From Stichopus chloronotus (Eukaryota > Echinodermata > Holothuroidea > Aspidochirotida > Stichopodidae): a stretch of 64,000 nucleotides of DNA. The position numbers and the translations under genes were made by a program. The notes beneath the pieces are model-generated. The model made no database searches, was not told where the DNA came from, and saw only the letters and a list, made by a program, of their open reading frames with translations. Of this stretch, positions 10,918 to 25,900 are shown one piece after another (position 1 is the stretch's first letter; each line of letters opens with the position of its first letter). The DNA lies in contig CM037829.1 in the NCBI GenBank assembly GCA_021234535.1, positions 31,406,962-31,470,961 of the forward strand. The letters run 5' to 3'.

Positions 10918-13900
10918 GTGAGTCAACTTTTATCTGAAATAAAGTATATGTATTTATTAAGCTGCCACCCAATGTATTTAATGAGAGGGGTGTTGGGATG
11001 AGTAAGTGGTAAAGGAAATTTTCTCCAGCGATGTGTGAAACGCGAAATGGGACACTTCATGTAAGGCTTGTATGATGTGCACCAATTAGATACTGGGTTG
11101 TGTGTAATGGGTAGACTATCGCACAAGTCTGCACATACATACTGTAGTCAGTCAACGATGTTAAAAACAAATTATTTTGGTAAGACTGTCAAGAGAAGTG
11201 AGGGAGCTGCATATGGTTGGGAGGGGGAGGGAGGGGGGCAGGGAGAGAAAGGGTGGTACTCTGAAAAGGTAACTCTGGTATAGGCAATCAACTTTATAGC
11301 AGTGTATATAAATTGGAATAATGCAGAAGGAACAGTTGCTCTGCCAGTTAAAGTTTTCACATCAAGTATCCGGGTATTCATCCTGACTATGGATGACTGG
11401 CACCCAGGCTGTATTTTGGACCTGGTGCCAACAGTCATGCCAGTTTAAGTTGATTTGAATTACAGTAGTTTTGAATTGATAATACTTGCATTGAAAGGTT
11501 TGAATTAGTTTGAATTGAAAGTACTTGCATTGTAAGGAAAGTGTGACTTGCCAGGAATTGGACAATCTTGTTTGCTCTTGGGCATTGCTTCCCCCCTTCC
11601 CTTTCCTCACCCCAACCCCATCCTCCACAATGTTGTATTTGCATGCCTACGGAAACAGTTAGGTGTGGGCTGGATCCTCAAAAGCAGTGGTATACAGAAG
11701 ACATCTATTAAATCCTTGCATTTTTCAGACAGAAAAATAGAATGTAATTTTGTCTGCATTGCAAATAGCCGCAATGGATGCAAGTACCAAGTGGTGGTTC
11801 TTATCTGAAGGCTTTCCTTTGTAAAAGCACAAAGCAGTAAGCATCAACCCAAGTGTGCTTTAATTGTGTCTTATACCTTAGTATTGAGTAAAAGTAACAG
11901 TTCATATGACCTCAGATTTTCTGTTTTACAAATCAGAAGTTTAGAATTGCTTAATAGCCATTTTGTGAACGCAAAAATTGATTTTCAGTGATATTTGGTG
12001 GTTGAAATTGGTTTTGATTAAAAAGTTGCTTATTTTGTTTGTTAGCTCAACCCACGGAGTGTGGGTAGAGCTTATGTGGTACTGTAGGGGGAGAAAATGT
12101 CTGTCTCTCTGTTCAAAAGCCTACTTCTTCTGCAGTTACTGGTGGATTTTTCTGAAATTTGCAGTGAAGGTGCCACATTGGGATGGCAATACAAGTTGTT
12201 CCTAACTATATGATAGGACAAAGGGAAGTCATAATTTTTGGCTATTTTGATCATTTTTCCTTGTGCTTTAGATCCTTTTGAAGTCTCACTCCCTTGATTT
12301 GTGTGGTTATGTTATGTGGCAGTGAGTTGAAGTGAGCTTTATCTGGAGGGGCATGCTCACCACCTTAAATGAATAGCCTCAAGCTAAAGCTTGTGCAAGA
12401 CAGTTTTCAGTTCCTTTGTTTTGTCTCTGTTATTCTTGGGCATTACTTGTACTCCCTGTAGTATCCAGTGTCCACTGTGTACACAGGGAGCTGCCATTCT
12501 AACTTTTGCAAAGTTCCCTGACAGCTAATTTTAGAATCTATTACATAGCCCCCCTTGCTGGTTGTGTGGACATTGCATACAGAGGGGTTATTGTTCTTCA
12601 CCAGTTGTTTCCCTGATCTAGCTGGAATTGTTATCAGAGGATGTTAGGGAGTTGAGGTTTGGTCTTGGCTTGGTCAAGGCCCTGCACCAGTGGCATAACC
12701 AGACTTTTAATTTAAGGGGGGGGGGGAGACAAGTGATTATGGCACTTTCTAAGTGTAGTGTAGCATACCACTAAAATTTTTGCCAAAAGTTCCTCTCATA
12801 GTGCAGGAATTGGCAGTTCCCAACCTCCCAGACCTTGTGAATTGTGGCCAAACATTCTTCATTTTTGACAAACCACATTTAGAAATTTACACTTCCAAAA
12901 GGTCAGTCTCTGCAAGGGTTGTGAGTGAAAGCCACTAAAAGAAATTGTTGATTAATTTTTGATAACATCAATAGTGCTAGTTTAGTTCAGTTTAAATTAA
13001 TGTATTCAGTCACTTACAGGGGGGTTCACTAAGTAGAGATGCAACATTCTTATTTGTCAACAAAAGCCTACATATTTCATCATACTAGATTCTTTTCTTT
13101 TCATTAATTTGTTTTTTACGGAATCAATATTAGACTCCACACGACTTAGCAGCATTTACTTAAAGGGACTCATTGAGTTGACATCAATAAAGTTTGTGGT
13201 GGTTTTGAAGGATATAAACACATGACAATACTTACAATTAGCGTAAGTAGTCAAGTTTCACATCCAATAGTTATGAAAACTCAAAATTTTCAAATTTTTG
13301 ACTGTTAGTTGCACTGGTTGTGTGCGTGTGAATGTAGTACTAGTATGAAAAGTGTCTGGTCACGAATTTTCGTAAACCAAATTAAATCATTAATTACTTA
13401 CTCATTAATGTTCCATTGTATGTGAAACATTGGGATCTTCTTAGTTTGACCATTTGTCACTTGCATGTGAAGGAAACTTGATGGGTGTAGATAAATTTAG
13501 TGAATTTCAGGAAACAACTCAATGAGCCTCTTTAAAAAATGCATGGTGTGGTTTTCATCCAATATTTTTTTTACTCACCAATTTCATTGGGGGTAGTGGG
13601 AGAGGACAATCAGACATTTGATAGCCTCCTCTGGTTATGCCACTGCCCTGCACAAACTGGTGGCATGTACTAGAAGTCTACTTTCTGATCCCTATCCCTG
13701 TCCCCTGTGGGCAGTGTTACATAGAGCTCTAAGATTTATCCCTGAAACCAACTTTGCTATTTGTCAAATAGCAACTCCCTGCTGAAACGGTCCAGCTGAG
13801 TTAATTTGCTAGGTCAACAGTGTTTATGTGCTGGCCAGCCCAACATGAGTTTGTGTACAGTATGAACGATGTTAGGACCATAGATGTGTTCCAAATTAAT

Positions 13901-16900
13901 TTTAAACTGGACCCTTCCTAACATCAGAAGGGTTGAGCAACTGCAGCATCGCTGCTCTAGTTTAGAACCTTATACAGTATACACAGGATGTGGTATGTTG
14001 GTGTTCAAAGCTAAAGGATGAGAAGAAATTAAAAAGTCAGAAAAAATAAAAGAAAGATGAATATTACAAGAGGAACATGATATAATTGGCAATTCACTGA
14101 CAGCAAAGTTCATATGTTTTTTCATTAACTTCAACTTATTCAATACATAGATATTCAGGATCAACTGTCATGAGTTTAGGTTTGTTAGGCCTAAAGTATT
14201 GCTTGTTTACTAAAGGATGTCTGTTTTGTAAGTACTGTATGGTGTGTATATGGTTGGCTTTGTCACTCAAAATGAAATCTGTTATACTTGTGTTGGAAGC
14301 AGCACTTGCTTTCTGTAACAGAAATGGTGCCTTAAAGGGGAATTCCGGACAAGTAACATGTCTTCTGACTTATTTAAGCCATTTCGAATCATTTTCGTTC
14401 ATATTCTTGACGTTTTGAAATGATCGTCTCTTATACAACACGATATGTACAAACTTCCCGCCCAACAGAGTTTCTAACACTATGCGTAGAAACGAAGGGT
14501 GTGGCCATTATTGTGTAATTGACTGTGCTCTCTGTGATTTGTGACATAGTTGACTCCAAGCTCTGATTCAAGACAACTAACTTGATTGTCTTACAACATA
14601 AGTAATTAGGTGACTTATTGCTCTGTTTTGGAAAGGATTACTACATTTCTCAGAGCTCTTATATTGCTTATATTCAAGCTGTTGTGTCATTTTTCCTTCC
14701 ACAGCCGATGCAGACCAGCTATTCAGATCCAGGCAGTAATCATTTGCGTCGAAGAAATGCCACCAAACGCGGCAGAGTAAGTACTTCAGAATGTGAAGTG
14801 TTCCTGTGTGATGTTAGATCTTTCCATGTGCTAGTAGTTGAGCAACTGTTCCACACCTGCTACTGTAACATTAATTCCTCTGTACCTGATCGGAGGATTG
14901 ATGGTGACATGCCATGCTCGATTCTGCACCGTCATCACGATTGTGATGCTCGACGGTGGGTCAGTATGTTCAAATCCACGGTTACTCCAATGAGTCAGCG
15001 ATCACTGCATCGTGGAACATGTGTGTGGTGACTCAATGTGTTACTGACAAAGGGGAGCTTCAATTGCATAATGTATGCAATAGGTAGACCATGTCCTCTC
15101 GCGTCATTGAATCAAATTTGGACCAAATTTTGAGCTGTTATATAAAACAGACAATGAATGTTTACCATATGTGCAATAATATGAACAATTTCATTTGTTG
15201 GAAGATTGAAATTCTATCCAACTTGGCTTTGCCTCATTTAATTGATTGTCCAGTCTTTCAACTCATCACATTATACTGTTGCACTCATAAACATTGATTA
15301 CTTGTGCAGTGTAATTTGTTACAGGAAAGCACTGTAGCAAGTGTCCGTCGTTGATGGAAATACACCTATACATGCCATCGTGTGACATCATACTGCAGTC
15401 ACGAGGCACCAGCTGCAAACGTGCTGAATGATGCAGCGGAATGTTTCACATAGTTTTTGAAGTAGACATAACTGTGTTAACAAAAAAGGCAATTTCAGGA
15501 AATAAATGATAGTGTGGTTAGCATAACGACTGTTTTCGTTCCATCCCAGATAGTGCTTAATCACTTATATGAGTCGTAAACTATCGACAGAAACTGTTTC
15601 AGTGCAATTTGGCCAGGGCCTAGCCTGTGGTAAGACTCAAATTACAAAATATTCTTGTATACACTATACAGTGGTCCTGATGTATAATCTGCTTACCATG
15701 TGAAATGCAGAAAACCTTGTAAAAAAGGAGAATTTTCACTCACTTTCCAGTTACTTGAAGACAATATTTTTAACTTGAGTAAGACAATGGAACATGTTTT
15801 CCTTTTCATGAAAACAGTATCCATCTCTGTATGTGCATGTACAAGTGGTCCAAATGAAACAGCCGAGCAGCACTACCGCTGGCAAGTCTCGGTTAAGTCA
15901 CACCTCAAGTGAATATCGACATCACGATGGAAATGAACCCACAAAACATCCGAGTGCACTCCTTATTCCAAAACTTCAAATCCATTGCACAGGTTCAAAC
16001 CCAAGTGAAAAGTCTCATTACGCAAAACAGCATGTGGAAGAATGCACACGTTATTCGTGTACACGCAAACTACATTGCTTGGATGGAGATATCGATGTGG
16101 TCATCAAATGACCAAAAAACTGAAAAGTACAGCATACTATATAATTTACAGCCCTGAAGGCAATTTGACTGGTACTGCAGTGCAAGCAGTCGGGGCCACT
16201 GAGATTTACAGTCATAACATTTGAAGGTGTTACATTTTGCAAACATTGTGCTTTTTTGTGGATGTAAAAAGAGCTAGTCTTTCCATAGACTGAGCTGCCA
16301 TTTTATTCTTGTGCTTTTTTGGTGTGTTCCTATTGCTCTAGGCGTGTGCCATTACCAGCGTGTGACGAATTGATTAAGCTTAAGTTGTAAACTTGGAAAT
16401 AAGTGTCTGCTAACTGTGGTATCGGTTGATGACCTCCAGTCACCTCCTGCCAATCTAAGAATGTCTGTGGAATCTCTTTCCAAAACCGTCAAGTTTAAGA
16501 AACATTTGTTCAGGTCTTGCAAAAAAAAAAGAAAAAGGCAAACAAAAACAGAGGTTTTGCAACCTGGCTGACAACCAACGGAAGGGTAATACCGTCAATG
16601 CATAGATTCTGTTTAGTAATACACTTGAAATGATGTGAAAATGTTGCTCTGTCTCTCTCTAGCAATGCCTATGTACATACATGCTACATAAAAAGGAGGA
16701 AAGTCAAAGGTCTTTAAATATAATCAGATGGAGAGAAAAATCTAAAAGAGAGTGGCCTGATGATTGATTGCAGCAGCTTGTTATTCTTCTCCTAATTTGA
16801 CTGCATTTTTGTCCTTTATTTGTAGGTACTAGGGGATGAAGAGTTGGAACCTATTGATGTACTTTCAGATAGATACCAGGTAAGGTCAATTCTGTCATGG

Positions 16901-19900
16901 TCCATTCTTCATATCATTCCTATTGTGTTAAGGAATGACATAGATTTGTCCCTGCTGGTTTTCTTGTCACCAGATAATGTTAGCGTTCATGGTCAGTTTT
17001 TTTTTTTTTTTTTAACATTAGACTTTTCTTTTTTTTCACACATGCTACTGTACATCCTAGGCCTAGGCCAGTGTATGGACATAGTCTACATTCAAGGCCT
17101 CTCTAGAGAGAGCTGAGCACCCAGAGTTTCACATCTTGTGGCCGAAGATCCAGGAAGTACACTGTAGGACTTTTTGTAGCTTTTTTTATGACTTTAATAT
17201 TAGGTTTTATATTGTCTCTTACATAAGTTGGTAAAGGCTTTGTTTCGATAATAATAGGATTTGTCTTTACCAGCAATACTTTCAAGTTTTTTCTGTGATG
17301 GGAAGTAAAATCATGGTGAAATTTTTTATGACACCTGTAAAAGGCATGCTAAACAAGGGACATATTTTCATGAAATATGTCATTTTCATGCATTACATGA
17401 GAAAAAACCGGTGGCGGCAGAACTGTATCATTGAGCCCCAAGTGGTAGAGGGAATATTTAACGGGGCGGTAACTCTCATCGCTGCCCCCCCCCCTATAGT
17501 TATGGCCCTCCTTAACAGTGTCATTCTCCATCCAGTGGCATCTAGGTAGTTCAGATATGTTTTGTATCCACGGTAAGTCCTTAATGTCAATCTGAGTATG
17601 CCGGTGCTGGTTTTGATACGTAGCGTACTTTTTATGACCGTGATCCACGATCACAGCAACTGCTGGGACGTTGCAGACAAACCACCCCTGCTGTGGTAAT
17701 TTGAACGTATCGAAATAGGACGTAAAAATTTTCTATAGCCTTAATCCCCTAATTTGCTGGTTATTTGATGTGATATAAGTAAATTATTGATCGATTTTAT
17801 TCCATAATGTACTGAAACATGAAAGCAAAACACCAGGAAATATTATAAAAGAAGCGCAGAACAATAATGGGAAACAAAAGGGAACAAGGACACAAGACAG
17901 TTCTAGTGATAGTCCAGAAAGGCGTGAAAAAAATTATGAATTAAAATGTACACTGCCATTAGTCAATGCTTAGACCCCTGATATTCTTCTCTGAGTACCA
18001 AATTTTGTTTTAAAGCTTTTGATTCCTGTTTTATGTTCCATTTTCAATGGAACCCGATTTTTGGAGTGTTATGTACCATATATGTAGTTCTATGTAAAGT
18101 GTAGAAAGCTAAGATATTGGGGCTTTTTGCGAACTCACTATCACAATGCGCCTCAGTAGAACAGTTTATCAGGACCATATCAGCAGGAGCAAAGTTTGAT
18201 CAGGGAAAAGTAATTGATATTAAAACCTCCAAAACTCGAATTCAGACATCTGCCGATCCTTCCGGTTTCACCGAGAGAAGCTCCTGGAAATGGTTCAACT
18301 TCCACAGATTCACATTCACTTAGAATGTCCTCCCAATTTCCAGAGATAAGATTTTCAATGCTTTTGTATCCAAAAAACAAAAAGAACATAAGTATTTGCC
18401 ATTCTCTTTGGTAATAACTTGCAGAGACACAATGTATATTTATTAATCACCTTGTTGTATGAAGTTAACTTTCACAGGTAGATTAAAGTAGCATGGGGCT
18501 TGTATGTCTGTGCATGTAATTGAACATTGTGATTTTTGTTTGTCTTTTATTTTCCTGCTAAAATTTCCTTGAGTCTGCTCAACTGCAGTTGAAGCGGAAA
18601 AACAGATAAATGATTATGTTATAATGCATTATACTGTGCTATTTGGCAGTGTTTTTGTTTTACAAGGATTTATAACTGAGATCAACCAGGTGGTGCTGCA
18701 GATCACATGCAGTTAACTCTCTGATGCAGCACAATGTGGTCCCCATGAGATTCTGTATTAGTATTTTTAAAAGAATTTTACCAAAAGATTTTACGAGAGA
18801 CCTATAAACCAACAGAAACGTTGGTAATATGCGGAGATTCCAAAAATAATGAGTTCTGCTAATTTGGAGTTCATTGCACATGCAAATTAGATAATTTGCT
18901 ATTTAATCGTAGTTGATTAATTGATGGTGTTTTAGTTCCAGTTATTTAAAGAATTGTATTCTCTACAAAATTTCCTTTCATTTGAGCCAACCAATGTCGA
19001 AATTTGTTGAGAAATGTTGGACATATACTGGTTTTTCATCCTCGCTTATTAGCCTTTGTTGTTACCACGCCCTTGTCACATCCAACGTAATGCATACTTA
19101 GCAGTTCAACGAACATACAATTTGACACTTATCAAGGTGATTTTTGCCTTCAAAATACTTCCACCGATACAAAGATTTTTGTTACTCTGGTTACATCATC
19201 AGAGTTAGCATGCATTGTTGTAATCTGTTTCTTGATTCCCTTTTTGTCCTTGTGTTCCTTACCAGAGCTCTGATTACGACATCGTCGAAAATCAACTTTA
19301 CACAGAAGATGAACAGGCTCTTGCCAAGCAGGTGAAGTAAATTCCATTTACTCTGCAAATTGTACACTTGAAATTTGGTTCATATCTCTCTTCCACCCAC
19401 CCCTTGTTTTTCACAGCGCTTGTTCACTTTCTTCGTACTTGTCAACCATTATGCAAGCAGTGTTTGTCCGATTTCTGAACTCTAAACCCCATAAAAAGGG
19501 GAACATTCTCATATACCAACTTTAAGTATTAAAAACATGACATTTGTTAAAAAGATCCAGAAAAAAGGGAAGCAACAGCTTGGAAAAAATGACAGCAATT
19601 TTTGCATAAGCCAAAATAATTTCCACTGATATTGTGAACCTTTAGAAAGAAAACAGCACTCATATGATAATCCCTTGTCTCTCTTCTGCTCTGTTGGATG
19701 AACTTATTCAAAAAGTGGAAGTAGAAAGTCACTGGGTTATGTATCAGCTGCCTTATAACCAGTCCCTCGTAAACGCGATTCATGAATGCAATCGTTGTCA
19801 ATATGGTACATGCACTCACTGTTGGGCCCCACCCTACAGGTGTGCCGTGGATCATCTGCCACATGTTTCGTTGTCTGAGATGACTGTGTTGGCAAGTATT

Positions 19901-22900
19901 TTGTCCTTCAGACACACTCATTTCAGTCTTTATTTATTTATCCTGAATCACACAATTCCAGTTCTTCAACCTCATCAACGTATAATGTGAGAACTTTGCT
20001 AATCTCTTCTTCATTTGTGTTTTCTTTGGGATTACTCCTTTTTTGACCAAAAAGAAAATAATGCTCATTTTGTCATTCAGAAATCGCTTTCACCTTTTTC
20101 TTTAACACATGTGAAGAGCAAGATTTGGATAGTGAAACACCATCAATACAAAAACATTATGGGAATCTCCCCCAAAATTAGGACTTAGCAGAGATCTGTA
20201 TGCACTGATGGGGAAACAAATGCATCAATTCACAGACTTGTAGTGACACAGAAGTTGTGGGCTCTCTAATAGTGTTGCTGTATTGTTTAGTGATTTTCAA
20301 ACATGACGGAGACAGGGAAATGTGTAGTAAATATTTTAGGTGATGGACGTACTGTGGAGGTTACTCCTTTGTGCCATATTCAACTATTACCCCAAGTAAA
20401 GTTGAAGAGTATGACATGGTTCTCAAACATATACACCAAAACTTGAATGAACAATTTTTGTTGAAGGAAAAGAACATCATGGATATCGTGATGAATATTA
20501 TGTCGGTATGACTTCTCACTTGTGTACTTTTATGCATTCACTTTCTGTGACTTCGTGGTAAGCTTCATTCATATGAAAAGAGGAATGGAGTATCCTGAAA
20601 CCAAAACCTAGTGGATGGTGAAGTCGGCAGCAAGATTTAAAATGCTTTTTTTTACCTTTGGCCTTTCACTCAACATTTCATCTGTCATTATAGGAGTACT
20701 GAGTGACAGTTTTAAGTTTCGCTGTTAGACCTGCCTCACTGCTGGTACGAATACGTTTCCTGAAAATACAAACTTCTTTGTATTACTGTTTGGCCAGCTT
20801 CCTGACTCTACATACTGAAACCATAGATCCTGCCTCCCTGCTGGTACCAACACATCTCCTGACTGAACAGAAACTTCTGTGTTGTATTCTTCAACCACTT
20901 TCCTTACTGTACTGTACATACTGTAACCATTCAAACCTGACTCATTACTTTGCCACACTTCCTGACAGGTACAGACTTTTGTGTTGTATCTGTTATTTTT
21001 CCTCAACACTTGTCTACTAAATTACAATGCAATTGTTTTTCATGTATGATAGCATCTATAAGGTAGACTTGTGAAGACAACAATGCACTTAGAAGTCATC
21101 AAATTTGTGAAATTTTATGAGCATTGTCTCAAAATTTGGGAGGTACATGATTTCAGCTACTGCAATAGCAGAGAATTGCAAGTTGTGTGGTTCATGATTT
21201 GATCCTCAAGTAACAGTATTGACCGTGAAAACCAGCAGTGCATAGCATACCTACATATGGCTCAACTGTTTATGGCATGTAGGAACAGTGAATTTTATTG
21301 TTCTCTTGCTGTGCAACTAATAACATGTAACTTGCAATGTATTTGGGGTCCCATCCCTTCGTTTTGCAACCTCATATCCTGTACTCATACCTTTTAAATA
21401 GAATTGACTCATTTTCATCACAAGCAAAACATTTCCTTGTTCACATTTCTTTTCTTTTGGTTTTCCCATAATCATATTGTTGCCCTCATTAGAGTCACTT
21501 TTATCGCATTTCGTTTTGTCACGGTAATTTGATCTTTGATCATGGAACCTTTAAATAGAAATGAAAAGAAGTGAGCTGTGTAACCTTTCAATGTATAGCT
21601 CATCATTTCATGTATGTTGGCTCTGCTAATAAAGTGCTGTGGCTTCAGCACATTGTTATCAACACATTGATAGTGCCATATACAATACAGTTTGACCAAT
21701 AAATAGGAAGGGATAGTTGCATCATTGGCCTTTTCTGAGTATTATAGAAAGAGAAGAGGAATTCTGACATGAATGGCACACAAAAATGTATTATTCAAGT
21801 CTACTTGTTAGATTTAAGTTCTAATATTACATAACTGGTAATCTCAATATCACTGCCTGGATCATCTTCCATTTTAACATATATTGGACAACACTAACAA
21901 GAGAAATTTTTTTGGTATGGTAGATTGCTGTACAGTATGTTCTTCATTACACAGCCCACTGCACCTTAAAAACATTAACACCAATCAATTTGACTTTCAT
22001 ATCCGTACTTCGTGAGTGCACACCAATATCTAGCTAATACAGCACTTGCCCCATCAATGCATGTGCCATGGAGACTTTTGCTCAATTCTAGCATTTACTG
22101 ATGTGAGCCAATACCCTTTTGAACCTAACCACAGCTATGTATTTCATAACTATGAAACCATTTCGGGTACGTTGCTTCTAAATCTGGCTCATTTTGGACT
22201 TTCAAAAAATTAGCGATAAATTCCTTGAGTGCACCAATCACAGGGTACTGTATATATCAAGAAAGAGAGATGAAACTGTTAAAAGTGGTACTCACATTGT
22301 TTTATTTGTCATAGAATTTCTCTTTTTGTAATAAAGTTTTAACAAATATTGCCATTCATGTATCTTGTTAGTTAAGATTAAATATCTCCTTCATTAGTGC
22401 ATTTTGGTCATTATTTAATCATTAAGTTAACCTGCTTTTGTTTACCCATGGTAGTGCATTAACTATTAGCTTGAGAGATAAAACTGTTAAAAGTGGTACT
22501 TGTGTTGTTTTATTTGTCACAGAATTTCTCTTTTTGTAATAAAATTTTAACAGATATTGCCATTCACGTATCTTCTTAGCTAAGGTGAAATATCTCCTTC
22601 ATTAGTGCATTATGGTCATTATTTAATCATTAATCTGCATTTGTTTACCCATGGTAGTACATTAACTGTCAGCTTTCTTCCTATATAACATCCATTTTAC
22701 AATTCAAACTGATTGTTGCTCCCCATACAGTTTTGTATGAAAGTGTAGAATGAAATTTGATTGAAAAAAGAACTACTCTATCTCAGTAAAACAACAAATA
22801 AACATTCTTCAAATTTTTCCATTTCTCTTTACCTGGTTTTATCTCAGCAAAACGTCAGTTGTTACAATTTTGCCATTTTCATAAGATGTTCTAACCGAGC

Positions 22901-25900
22901 AAAATGACAATTTTCAGAATTTGACCATTTTAGCAAATGAATCAAATGGCCACATCTCAGATTCTTGTCATTTTGACAAGTTAAGTTGTCGAAGTGTCAA
23001 TTTTACAAAACTTGTCGTTTTGCAGAGATATTTCTTCGTATTTTATTTTCTTTGGCCATGACCCTTCTATGCCGCTCTGTTGGGATAGAAACAGCCTATT
23101 CATTCAATGATACCCGGGCCATTTTGCACGCATGATCAGATGGTATTGATTATTGAATACAATTTTTTCATTTCTCTTTTCATTATAAATGTAGAAAATT
23201 CCAACTTTCATTTGGCTGTTAGAGCTCAAGAGATGGTACGTGATGTTACTGATCGGCATGATGACGGCAGCCATCGCAGCTATTGTCGATATTGCCATAG
23301 ACACCCTGGCAGGATCAAAGTATAAACTTGTAGCTTCTTGTATCCTTGAAGGAAAAAAAAAAGTCTGGTTTGAGTCCACTATCAAGTTGTAGGTTATATG
23401 AAGTGACATAGTATGCCCTGTGAATTTGTTTTCTCTTTTATTCATTCCACGGGGAAAGTACATTCTGAGAACATTGATTGGATGACTTCATGTATCGGGA
23501 GTTGACATTGTATAAAACTTCACAGTGCTTTCTTCTTTAGGAATTTTCACATATTGACATTGTTTTATGTTTGTGGTTATGTAAGTAGGAGAATAACAGT
23601 GTGGAATTAAACTACATTTTACTTGTCTTGATTGCAGATTGTCAAAACCTCAAGGAAACAGATGATATTTACAGATAGTGGTGATTTTGCTCAATTTGTG
23701 GGCAATCACAGAAGGCAGTCGCTTTTGATGATTCCTGTCAAATTACACTTGACCTATGGGGAAAGGAGTATTAATTATACCGAAAGGATTATTCTAATGG
23801 CATGAAGTGTTGCATTTACATGAAAGACAAAATATTCCACACATGGAAAACAATTTTAATTTCTTCTTGATCATCTGATGTTTCCATGTAAGTTTTGTTT
23901 GTCCCAGAAACAATACTCTATGCTGTATTCCAGTTGAGTTGTCTCGTCACAGTGACTAACATTGAAATTTAGTTGTGTTTATTAGTTGTGTCAATCAAAT
24001 CTATTTGTGTACCTGTTGGTAAAAAAAATTCTGCTGTAACTATTTTAAAGTAGATTTAGTTTAGTGAGATGCCCCTTGGTGCTATATCAAGGTTTTCATT
24101 TGCAGTCTCTCTATTAACTTGCTGTCTTCAATACCTGCTCAGCTGTTTCTGCTATGTTCAATCATTCCTTGATAAGTTTGTCCTTTTAGATTTTGAAGAC
24201 CACGTGGACAGCGTGTCAATTCTCGTCCCCTTTTTCTTGTGGATGGGGATTGAAGTATGTCTCGTCTTCTTGGCCTCGATGTTGGTGGTCTATGGTGAAG
24301 TAAGCGCAAGATTTGTTTTTGCCTTTATGTACTGTACTGTATATTCAGAAGCTATTCAATCTAATTTACCATTCTTGTGTGTGAGATTCTGTGATGATGA
24401 CAGGATTACGTATCGATGACTGAGAGATTGTAAAGGAATTACATAATGATGCTCAATATAGTGATAGGAAGGAAGTAACATTGTAGTACTCTGATAGTGA
24501 AAGAACTATGTTGAGATACTGTGTGATAGTGAAGGGACTATGCAATTCTGAGATAGTGAAGGAATATGTAGTGATAGTTGATATTGGATTGACTAGATGT
24601 AATTGATATTTGTGGTAATGAAGGGACCTTGCTTACTGAGTTATATACAATGGGGGACTGTATTGTGAGTTTTTGATCGTAGAGAGAATGTGCATTGAAC
24701 GTGCAGGGACGATACACAATTTTGCCAGACATTTCAAGGGGATGGAAATGAACTGGATGTTTGTCTCATGTGTGATATACTATAGTCTATACTATAGTCA
24801 TGATATGCTATAGTCTATACTATATAGATACACTATAGTCATGATATACTATAGTCTATACTATAGTCATGATATACTATAGTCTATACTATAGTCATGA
24901 TGTACTATAGTAGTGATATACTATAGTCATGATATACTATAGTCTACACTATAGTGATATACTATAGTCATTACATACTATCGTCTACACTATAGTGACA
25001 TAATATAGTCATGATATACTATAGTCGTGATATACTGTAGTCGTGACATGCTGTAGTCGTGACATGCTGTAGTCGTGACATGCTGTAGTCGTGACATGCT
25101 GTAGTCGTGACATGCTGTAGTCGTGACATGCTGTAGTCGTGACATGCTGTAGTCGTGACATGCTGTAGTCGTGACATGCTGTAGTCGTGACATGCTGTAG
25201 TCGTGACATGCTGTAGTCGTGACATGCTGTAGTCGTGACATGCTGTAGTCGTGACATGCTGTAGTCGTGACATGCTGTAGTCGTGACATGCTAGAGTCGT
25301 GATATGCTAGAGTCTGTTGTATAGTCATCTTCAGTTTGCAATTTAGCACTTTAGCATTGGACAGGCCTGTTGGCTTAAAAACCAATTGCCACATGTTTGT
25401 ACAGTATTACACTGAAGCAAAAGATACAAAGGAAGAATTCCATTCACAATGTATTAGGAACAAAACAGGTTTTTAAAAACTTTGCCGTCACAATTTCACA
25501 CAGACTGAGCAAACATGTTTTATTGAAATTCTTCTTTTCATCAAGTTCATCAAAAACTATCTTATTTATTTAGCTTCTATGTATATGCCTTTCAAAGACC
25601 TGTGTCCTGTTTCAATTTCAAGAAAGTTCCTTCTTTTCTGGCATCGTCTTTTTGCTAAGCTTTTGCCGTATTACAAAGATCTCTTTAATAATGTTTCACT
25701 TCCTTCGATGTGTTTTTGTTTTCATTGATATGAGAAACCTTTGCATTCACAATGGTGTGTGTTTGTAAGTTTTACGTGTGTTTCTGAAACTTTGCTCGTT
25801 AAGACAATGTCCTTAGAGGGGAAACTGGCAGTTCTCACACTCGGTACATAGATGTCAGATATTTATAAGCAGAATCCTATTGCATATAGTGGGGGTCAAA

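Larger units (their letters stand above)
19332..23224 (+). other. Intron 4, may hide a small exon
   Basis: Holds two tandem repeats (20728-21000 and 22265-22675). Compared with vertebrate ClC-7, about ten residues (the region before KRW) are not coded by the flanking exons, so a 25-35-nt exon could lie here; I found no candidate that fits the phase. Confidence 0.5.

Noticed and set aside
14618..15031. 137-residue open frame
   Set aside because: Only the 72 nt of exon 2 inside it has splice support; the rest runs into intron.
20340..20359. 20-nt segment reading DGRTVE before a GTTACT donor, proposed as the missing exon before LKRW
   Set aside because: The peptide resembles the vertebrate segment, but it needs phase 1 at its start while exon 4 ends in phase 0; no alternative donor fixes this.
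24775..25315. Possible CRISPR array
   Set aside because: Units are directly adjacent with no unique spacers, and the surroundings are animal DNA.
24990..25394. Repetitive 82-134-residue minus-strand frames, peptide period 16 ([16 protein letters not shown])
   Set aside because: They come from the 16-bp minisatellite, which lacks stops in these frames; no start context, splice sites or family.
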